A stretch of 64,000 bases of DNA, taken from assembly GCA_963969495.1 (NCBI GenBank), contig OZ018333.1:87512508-87576507 (forward strand), given 5' to 3'. Numbering within the stretch: position 1 is the first letter of the stretch; every line of letters starts with the position of its first letter. Both the position numbers and the translations under genes were made by a program. Shown one piece after another: positions 56,393 to 64,000 of this stretch. The notes under the pieces are model-generated. The model saw only the letters and a list, made by a program, of their open reading frames with translations, did not search any database and had not been told where the DNA came from. Origin of the DNA: Ceratothoa steindachneri. Lineage: Eukaryota > Arthropoda > Malacostraca > Isopoda > Cymothoidae.

Positions 56393-59300
56393 CTATACGC
56401 ATTTATTCTGCACTCTGTAGTCTACTCTTTTGTGTCTTCGAGAGACGAGGGAGGTGGGGTAGAGCAACGTAGATCTTACAGTAGCATTGTAGATCTTTTT
56501 CTTGCCACTCTTACAGAGATTTCTGAACGTGTATACAGTTCGGACTGCATCTGAGGTTTTAGAAATTTTATCATCGACGTGCTTCCTGTACCCAGATGAA
56601 GTAATCTTCATTCCGAGTACATTGTACTCCGTGGTGTAGGAGGGATAGCGCCCATCACCCACCCTGACATCGGAGAATAGTCTCCTGCCAATGGGGACTA
56701 CTTTGAACTTTTCTTTGTTTGTTATAATCTTCCATTGTGACTCGTACATGTTTAATGCTGTTGTCATACGAGCTTACATAGGCGCATTCCTCCAAGAACA
56801 AGTGATTATCTAGCTGAAATCATCGGCGTATTGAATGTTGAGGCAAGTGTGGTTCGCAGAGGCTGGGGCATCTGCGGTGTAAATCGAGTAGAGAGTGGGG
56901 GACAGCCACGCCCTCCCCCCCTACGGGAAGCCCGCAGTAAGCAGAAACTTTGGTCGCCCGTGCACCCTAACTAAATTGAAATACGTCGCTTTCTCCATGG
57001 GGTAGTCGCAGATAGTTCTTTCTTAGTTTTCACTTAGGCTCAGCCGTAGGATCTTGCACTGCATTCCCCGCTGCCACGCCTTTTCAAACGCCTTTGACAA
57101 CATCCCGACAAACAATGTCCATGTATGTAACGTCCCTCCCCTTTTGCCTGGGCGAGCTTATCCGGAATGACATTTATCGCCATCTCCGTTCTTCACTTTT
57201 TTTTTCTGAACCCAAACTGATAGGGGTTGTATAGGGAGTTCTCTTCCAGGTGAGACAGTGTGGTGGAGCGAATATATGTGTGTGTGTGTGTGAAGGGTCA
57301 TTCTCCCACCCCTTTCCCAATACCCTCTCCCTCCCTCTGTAAGAATGTGTATATGAATGAAAATGTTTTTTTTCTCTTTTTTATATATAATATATTAGGG
57401 ATTTCATCTTTGTCTAAAATGGTTTTTTTTCTCTCCTCCAATTTGATTCTTATTTTTGTGCCACCACTCTATTAAATTTCAATAGATAAATATTACTTCC
57501 CTTTGTAAAGAGTGGCTGACATTATAGGATTAGGAAGTAATACATATAATTGAAATTGCCATCATCCTTGACTGGCTAATGATTGGTTGGACAGGAGGTT
57601 GCTTTTTTTTTTATAAAGCCTCAATACTGCGACAAGATCACTTAACATTATATCGAGCTCGGAGGCACCAGCTTTTTTTTTTGTAAGACGTCTGCGTGAA
57701 TTGAACGCAGAACTATCCCCGGGTTAAAACGTGAGGCCTTTTCTTTGTTTTTAATGGTTTCGGAACCAGTGTAGGTTTTGTTTGCTCATTTATCTTCTTT
57801 TGTTTCTTCTTGTCTCTTTGTTTGGTTATAAGTACTTTTGTAAATACTTTTGTTTTGTTAGTTTAACAGATTCCCTCTTGGATTGTTTAGATAAAACTTC
57901 GTCTGGTTATAGGACTGTTATATTGATCTTGTATATATTGTAATTGTAAATTTATCAATCTCATTTTTTTGCCTGTGTGCATAAGTAACGAGATATCTTG
58001 TAAATATTTACCCCATATTTTTTTGGTAAGTAAAGGATTGTACATACAATCCGTTTCATTTCTCCCTCGATTTCTCACGTTCGAATTAGTGTAGGAAGCG
58101 GGAGCGGGTTGGAACGATTGGGATTAGAGTATAGATTTTCGGCCCGCTACAACACCAATCTTTGGTTGAGGATCTTCTCGAAGAATTTCCTGCCAAATTC
58201 TAGAAGTGAAATCGGCCTGTACCTCTCTCTCAAAGTAGGGTCCTCACGCTTTGGCAAGAAAATCATTTTCGCCATTTTATAAGTATTTGTGAAGTATCCC
58301 GTGTTTATGCGTTAAAAATTCTCCTCATTCCTTCGATGACTTTCGCTGGTGCTTTTTCAAAGTTTAGTTTTGTATGCCCTGTTTGTCCTGGGGCTTTCTG
58401 GCGGAATGAGCGGAGCGCGCCGAGTATTTCCTCTTCGTTGACCTCAGCGACTCCGTCGCGCTGTCGATCTACCTAGTAGTGAGGGGGCGTCCTATGTATG
58501 TGTGTATTAAGCTCGTCTATGATATCCATTTCGAACTCTAGGTCGTAATCTTCGTTTTTCTCTTCAGTTCTGTTGAAGATTTTTCCCTTTAACTTTGGAA
58601 AATTTCCTCAATGTTTCTTTCTTCTGTCTCGATGGTTCCATCTTCTTTCCTTATATCTATTTTCTTCCTTTTTTCAGTCCATTCTTTGAGACGCCTGATT
58701 TTTTGCCAAAGCCTTGAGGAAAATACATCATGATCGAGACTTTCAATCGCATCGTCCCAGCGTCTCCATTGTTGTTCAAGGAATAACTGATTGATCTCTT
58801 CCTTTATTTCTTTACTTCGTTGTATTGAGCCAATTTATGAATTTCTGACGTTGATCTTGTATAATATCTTTAGCTCACGGTACAAATCCTTCTTGTATTC
58901 GGACCATCTGTAGGTTAAGATGGTATGTTACTCGGCTTTTGGGATACAAGCTCTATCGCCGATTGTAAGATGGTTGGTTGTTGAGGTCGTCGAGTACCTT
59001 GTCGATCTCCTCAAGAATTGCCTCATCCAAGTTTGGCGGATCATATTCCCCGAGGAGACGTGCGTGCCGCGCCCAGTCTGCTTTTTTTGCAGTTTTTTCT
59101 AACTGCAGCTGGGACTTGTATAGGGTTCCTGTGGATGGTAAGGAGGATTCCTTACCATGGACTGGCTCCATGTAGTAATTTAATTGTAGCTGACCATTAG
59201 TCAGACATATGTCTGGTTTGGGGCTACTCCTTTCTCTGACATACGTGGGGAGGTCGGGGCCAATTTTCTCTACGATGTTTCTGTCTAGCAAAGTGTCGAG

Positions 59301-59700
59301 GCTCCTTCTATTCCCATTATAGGTTTTGTAGCTGAACTCTTGACACCTGGCATTCAGATCCCCCATTAATATTGTTGGGGTTCTTCTGCCAAATAGGCCA
59401 ATGAGAGAGTGAATAGGCAAATATCCTCTCCTTGCTGATTGGTATCCAGCGGCGAGGACCAGTTTTTTAATGTCGAACTTGACCTTAATCGCGAGATAGG
59501 ATTCTTCAAGATTTCTTATTTGCTTGTATTTTATCCCTTTCTTAATCGCAATAGCTTCTCCGTCATAGCGCTCTTGCGAGTAATTTGTGATCCGCTCTTT
59601 GTAATTTCAGATCTTCAATTCTAAATTACGAGTGTCGATCACGTGTTCTGAGATTAAGATGATGTCTCGATCAATATCCCTGAATGCATTTCCGTAAAGT
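56393..59700 (-). pseudogene. LINE ORF2: APE endonuclease and reverse transcriptase (decayed)
   Basis: Endonuclease (about 59420-59180): PTILMGDLNARCQEF and KPDICLTNG. RT (58300-56800): MAKMIFLPKREDPTLRERYR, PISLLEFGRKFFEKIL, YQFGFRKK, then (in other frames) VVKAFEKAWQRGMQCKI, GGRAWLSPTLYSIYTADA and LNIQYADD, the catalytic YADD near 56830. The C-terminal segment (56767-56393) reads ALNMYESQWKIITNKEKFKV and NLCKSGKKKIYNATVRSTLL. Many frameshifts and stops are present. No RNase H domain is visible. Confidence 0.8.
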
Positions 59701-59808
59701 ATTCTTTTTGTTATCCAACCATTAGTGTTTATTTCCAATATGCTTAGTGCGTTTTTGCATAATTTAGTGTTAATTAACGATGTTTCTTCATCTTGTTGTT
59801 GTTCTTTT

Positions 59809-60920
59809 TTATGCCTGCGTGGCTGCTTGCGAATGTAGTCTTTGTGTTTTTCGGAAGGTGGTGCGGAATTTTTTATTTACTCTTCGCCCTGTTACGAGTG
59901 CACGGGCCCTCGTCAGTTTCCGAAGAGGTGTTATCTTTTTCCTCGTCTGTTTTTTCTTCATCTTCTTCTTTACACCTCCCTCTTGGGATTCTACCAGGGA
60001 CAGTGATTTTTCCATGTTGAGTCTGGCTTTCCTGAACTCGTTATTCGGGATAATCGAGTCTTTGACAGCTTTGGAGCATCCTGGGTTCGTTGGTACGATT
60101 GTAGACGGTAGACCATTCGCTTTTAGGAGCGAGTTGAGGACTTGGTTGTAACGGCCCGGTGGTACGGCGTTTGTTATGTTGGGATGCATAATGCAGATTA
60201 GAATACGAGTGCTAAGGTTGCCCGAGATGCGTAGGTCTGAGGGTGATGCGCTGGTTGTTTGCACCTCCTCACTCTTTTTAGCGGCGCTAAAAAGATTATT
60301 TATTTCTTTTTAAGGCACTTTAGGGCCATAGTCCTATGGTTGCCCTTACAGTTTAAGCATTTTTCTTTGTGCTTTCACGTTTTTCGTACCGGTGATCAGC
60401 CGTCGCAAATTCACTGAACCACTTTTTTTCTTTTTCAGGACAGTTTGAGGTTGTATGTTGCTCCAGCTTATAGCAAACAGAGCACATTTGTATGTTATAA
60501 AAACGTTCCTGTTCGATGTTTTCTACTGAATATCTGTAGTCTTTCAGTTGTCGCGTTTCTTGCCATTTCTGTGGTTGCAAAAGTTACCTTGAACACATGT
60601 GTGTGTTCTCGAAATTTGATAATTTCCCGTATTTCGCCCATGGATGTTGGTTCTCGGTTTCTTTTTTTATTTCTTCCGCTTGTGTGTCCTCCTACCCAGC
60701 TCTCCACCTTTCGGCAGATAACGCTTCGGTTAGCTGCCAATTGTGAGGGTCTTTGCTTTGATGCTTAGATTTTTCAGTAGAGTCGCTCTTTCTTCAGACA
60801 GTAGCTTATCTACGTCCCTTGTTTCTGCGCATATAGCCACGAATCCGTTTGGGACCTCGATGAGCTTTACCAATGCGACCCTTAGAGAGATGTGAACACA
60901 AGATTGCTCTTTTTGGGCGG
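59809..60920 (-). pseudogene. LINE ORF1 (gag-like) with RRM-like region and zinc knuckles
   Basis: From the 5' side: LVKLIEVPNGFVAICAETRD, then EIREIIKFREHTHVFKVTFA and TTEMARNATT, resembling the RNA-binding fold of Jockey/I ORF1. Next are Cys/His knuckles: CSVCYKLEQHTTSNC, a damaged middle one (FATADHRYEK) and CLNCKGNHRTMALKC. After a break the C-terminal part reads LSTRILICIMHPNITNAVPP, GRYNQVLNSLLKANGLPSTI and a Lys-rich stretch. It would coat the LINE RNA. Frames change at least three times. Confidence 0.7.
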
Positions 60921-60940
60921 GCTTTGTCCGAGGATAGTCA

Positions 60941-62439
60941 TCAGGGGGACCCTCTTAGTCTCCTTCCGTCCTTTTCCTCTTCTATCTCTATAACTAGGAT
61001 AGGAATAGGAAAGAATAGGAATAGATAGAGAGATAGAAACCTACACCAGTTTTTAGTAAGAATATTTACTAATAACGGCTTGAACGCCTCATAAATACCA
61101 ATACTACGAGTACTTTCTAACTTAATCACGCTAGCTATACTACCTAAAATGGACAGAGAGAAACCTGACCTTCAGGCAACTAGCATCTCTTTGCAAACCT
61201 CTTACTTCCTTCAGCCTTCAACATCTATTCGTTTTTTAATTATCATATTCGCACACGGGACTCACAGTGATACGTGGGACAGGGGTCACGATAAACTGTT
61301 ATAGTTATAGTTAGAGACAAGCGACACCTCGTGGTTCGGATTCCACGTTAAGCTGTAGGTCCCATGACTAACTAAGTCCACTTTTGTCTCCTACTATTTT
61401 CTTCGCTGTCCTATCCTAAAACCTTCTTCCTCTCCCTCTCACTCCTAACTGCCGTACTCACAGTGCTTGGAGCATACTTTGGCTCTAGACAGTGTGACTA
61501 TGGGGGTCTATAAAGGAGTACCGGGCCTCCCCCCTCCCTCCATGGCCGCTCCATGAGCGCCAAAGGGGGCGGGGGAGGGTCGGAAGAACTGCTCTGTGTC
61601 TCCCACCTCTCTTTTCATATCTTGATTTTTTTTTTCTGCATGCAAAAGTGTAATTTGGGTATGATGGAAGAAATGAAGTGATTACTTGGTAAAGGAGGTA
61701 GCGGTTTAGTCAGGTGTGGTCGAAAATTTGGAGTGAACGCTCCCTTCCATTTTCCAGTTGGTCCCCTGCTCAGATGCTGCCAGGATGATGGGTGATAAAG
61801 GATGAATGTAATGGGTTCCGAATTAGAACCTTAGAAGGGATAAGTCATGGTGGACTTGATGGAGGTAGCGGCCAAATCAACTGCCGCTACCTTTTTGCCA
61901 CCTCCTTTCAAGTACTTACACCATATCGCTTCCAAATACATAGAGATGGGTGTTACTTCCCTCTATGATTCCGGCCGAGCCCCTCGGTTGAGGGGGATTT
62001 CTCTCCCACTCGAGACTTGCAGTTAAGTCCCAATTTCGAGAAAAGTTCTGACGTACGCTTCCGCTGTGGGTTAATCCTCAAACCAGTTTTCACGTAAGCA
62101 CTCAATTATGTCAGTCCAAGTGGCCGACATAGTTAAGACGAAATTAATGTATGGCAGACATCCGAGGGAGGTTCCAACGCAGGTCGATGGACGGGAGCAG
62201 CGAGGTTTTTAAGCCTCCATTTGACTATGAATCTCCTATCGATGGAAAAAGTGTTATTATAATCTCTTTCGTAAAGGTGAACTGAAATTCCACAAAAGAC
62301 TTCCAGATAGGCTGGTTTTCCGTCAGCGGTGCTCAGTCCTTTACTAAGCACTCAAGTAAAGCTTGTATCCGTATAGTATAGGAGATGCTTATTCCTCGAA
62401 TGCTCAGCCTTCTCCTCCCGGTCGTTAATGTTCAAGATG
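60941..62439. other. Non-coding
   Basis: No gene recognised. The sequence includes repeated TTATAG words near 61300 and pyrimidine-rich stretches near 61520. Confidence 0.45.
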
Positions 62440-62635
62440 ATGACACTATTCCAATCATTGAATTTGGAGAAGAGGACAATGTTGAAATTGTTTTAGATAG
62501 GCCTACCCAAACTGTTCCTACTATCACTGTAGAAAAAAACTAAAATGAAGAAGGATATTGCTGTGAAGTGGGTAAAGAAGAGTTTTGTTCCTCCGCCTGC
62601 CCAAGCATTCAACTTCTCGAACTCATTGCAAATAA
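62440..62635 (+). pseudogene. Possible piggyBac-type transposase N-terminal fragment
   Basis: One frame reads TIPIIEFGEEDNVEIVLDRP, an acidic segment. After a one-base shift it continues MKKDIAVKWVKKSFVPPPAQ and AFNFSNS. The pattern of Trp, then F.PP, then F.F matches the start of the conserved PGBD region in many piggyBac transposases, preceded by an acidic leader. The rest of the gene is missing. A chance match is possible. Confidence 0.35.
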
Positions 62636-62939
62636 ATAAAAAAAATCATCAATTTGGGGGAGGTGGGTAATTAACGGAAGGGGTATTTCATTCACTTTAT
62701 ATCGTATAGATTTATGATTAGTAAATAAAATTCAAAAATTGTTTTAAATTTATCGTATATGCACGTTATAAAAAGAGGTACAATGGGTATCCTAGGACTG
62801 CCAAGGAACTCACTGTCGCAATTACGCGAATAGAAATATCGGTTTAGAAACCTTTGTTTTGGCCAAATAAACAAAGGAAAACGTGGTTTTACCCCATTGT
62901 TTCCCTCGATCTTCAATCCCTGTGATGTAATGAAAGTCG

Positions 62940-63380
62940 TCAGGGAAAGGAATACATTTTAAAGACTAAGAAAAGGTTTTCCTCAAACTTATGCGAGGAC
63001 AGGCAAAATACAAATGTTGGCAATATATTCAATCGTTTCTGTGTTGGTACCAAGTAGTTACCATTACAACCGCCATATTCATACCTATAGACCACAGATG
63101 AAAAGTCAACGGGCTCTACCTTGTCCTTCAGGCAGGTCATATTGTTGATTATGGTGTCTGTATATTTATGTGACACCTCCAGGCCAAAAGGCTGTAGTAG
63201 ACGAAAGCGATCTCCAAAGTTCCGTAGATGTATGACAGTGTGGCTCTCTTGACATTTGAGCCAACTCTTGTTGGTCTCCTTTTTTTTGCGTCGCGCGCAA
63301 AGTTCAAGCGGTATTTGTTGGATACAAAAGCAGTCTTCAAATGCTCGAAGTTGCTGTAGTGTGTTGAGGCTCTGCAGCAA
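62940..63380 (-). pseudogene. Possible Penelope-like GIY-YIG remnant
   Basis: The minus-strand frame contains CLKDKVEPVDFSSVVYRYEY followed by GGCNGNYLVPTQKRL (63095-63020). PLE endonucleases read VVYxFxCxxCNxxYIGxTxRxL, so Val-Val-Tyr, GGCN, the Tyr of YIG, the Thr and the Arg align, while the Gly is lost. Upstream (RLLQPFGLEVSHKYTDTIIN) fits loosely. The RT was not recognised. The frame runs to 62940 without family features beyond the core. Confidence 0.4.
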
Positions 63381-63673
63381 CAGGAAACTTCAAGAGGAGT
63401 ATCTGAAGACGATTTTTGCACCCAACAACTAACTATTGAAATTGTAACAAAATCCTTTCTCCTTATCTGATACCTTAACCCTAAACACCCTTGATAGGGG
63501 GAATGCACGATCACTCTTTGTGTTCTCCGGATGCTCACCCAGGTCTTGGGTGAGAGGTGCTCTACGACCTTGGTAGTAGTGCTCACTTGCCATTCAAATA
63601 TCATTTGCTGTGCCACTAACAGCCGAAAAGCCACCAAAGTGATGCTTGATTTCGAGCACAATGGCCCTCATTA

Positions 63674-63985
63674 GAAGAAATGGCTGACCTCTCTGCCTCG
63701 GTCAAAGAGTTTATGTAGTTCGGTTGATGAAACCATCGAGGTCTTCTCCGGAACCCTCATCGTGGCGGGTCTGACAGATTTCAAGAGTTCGTTGTTGGGT
63801 GCCAAAACACTCTTGTTGTCCATCCAGGGTGAAACTGACCCCGGAAAGAAGCGATAGGTCTTTGTTGTTATACTAGCAAGCAGTCGCTCGAAATGTTCTT
63901 GTAATATTGGGTCGTTGGCTTTGCTTTCGCTCGATCCATTCGGGAGGGAGTTGGCCTCCCATTTGAAACCACATCTAATATGCCT
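63674..63985 (-). CDS. Unidentified ORF fragment at the right edge
   Basis: An open minus-strand frame of about 100 codons reads GFKWEANSLPNGSSESKAND, then ILQEHFERLLASITTKTYRF, SVSPWMDNKSVLAPNNELLK and FDRGREVSHFF to a TAA at 63674-63676. Composition is protein-like and there are no internal stops, but I recognise no domain. It could be the upstream part of the retroelement at 62.9-63.4 kb or an unrelated fragment. Confidence 0.3.
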
Positions 63986-64000
63986 TCAAAATTAAACCTT

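Larger units (their letters stand above)
56393..60940 (-). mobile_element. Decayed Jockey/I-like LINE
   Basis: On the minus strand, ORF1 with an RRM-like region and zinc knuckles is followed by an APE endonuclease and an RT with a YADD centre. The order and spacing are those of one element. Frames are heavily disrupted. Exact ends, a tail and target duplications were not found. It differs in motifs from the CR1-like copies and from the remnant at 1.85-3.3 kb. Confidence 0.75.

Overview
This window looks like a repeat-dominated metazoan genome, most likely an arthropod and perhaps a decapod crustacean. That is an inference. It rests on a dozen long (TA)n tracts plus long (CT)n/(GA)n tracts, GT-AG introns, an arthropod-style TATA/TCAGT core promoter, and a mix of CR1-like and Jockey/I-like LINEs, Penelope-like elements (PLEs), Ty3/Gypsy elements, hAT, piggyBac and mariner. 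Nothing is bacterial: there are no operons, and almost every long reading frame belongs to a transposable element.

Layout. 0-4.6 kb: (TA)n, a 416-bp MITE with 22-bp inverted ends and an 8-bp target duplication, a decayed LINE on the minus strand, a 53-bp minisatellite next to a tRNA-like SINE head, and an inverted repeat. 5.5-9.5 kb: an almost complete CR1-like LINE on the plus strand, with zinc finger, coiled coil and esterase in ORF1, and endonuclease and reverse transcriptase in ORF2. 11-17 kb: a gag/protease scrap, an old foldback region, a hAT scrap and a Gypsy RNase H-integrase scrap. 18-25.5 kb: a hAT transposase pseudogene, then a Gypsy element whose integrase is split by a probable solo LTR and by a LINE 3' end. 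Near 27.1 kb: a core promoter followed by a short membrane-anchor exon, the only host-gene candidate. 28-31.1 kb: two Penelope-like elements, each bounded by inverted copies of its own 3' end and lying between (TA)n tracts. 32.8-38.6 kb: a full LTR element with 1.45-kb LTRs and a 5-bp target duplication, whose pol order is protease-integrase-RNase H (Gmr1-like). 40-41.7 kb: two arrays of one 28-bp minisatellite. 41.75-44.43 kb: a complete but internally deleted piggyBac. 44.6-48.2 kb: a second CR1-like LINE, inverted relative to the first. 48.7-50.7 kb: a mariner inserted in a (TA)n tract, a tRNA-like sequence and an LTR piece. 50.8-54.15 kb: an intron-containing hAT transposon. 56.4-60.9 kb: a decayed Jockey/I-type LINE. 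62-64 kb: piggyBac and Penelope-like scraps.

Several elements keep their termini but have lost catalytic cores: the mariner, the piggyBac, the Gmr1-like element and LINE copy 2 (the ORF1 esterase). Several insertions directly abut (TA)n tracts. No coding unit looks like an intact autonomous element. All family names come from reading motifs by eye; no database search was possible.
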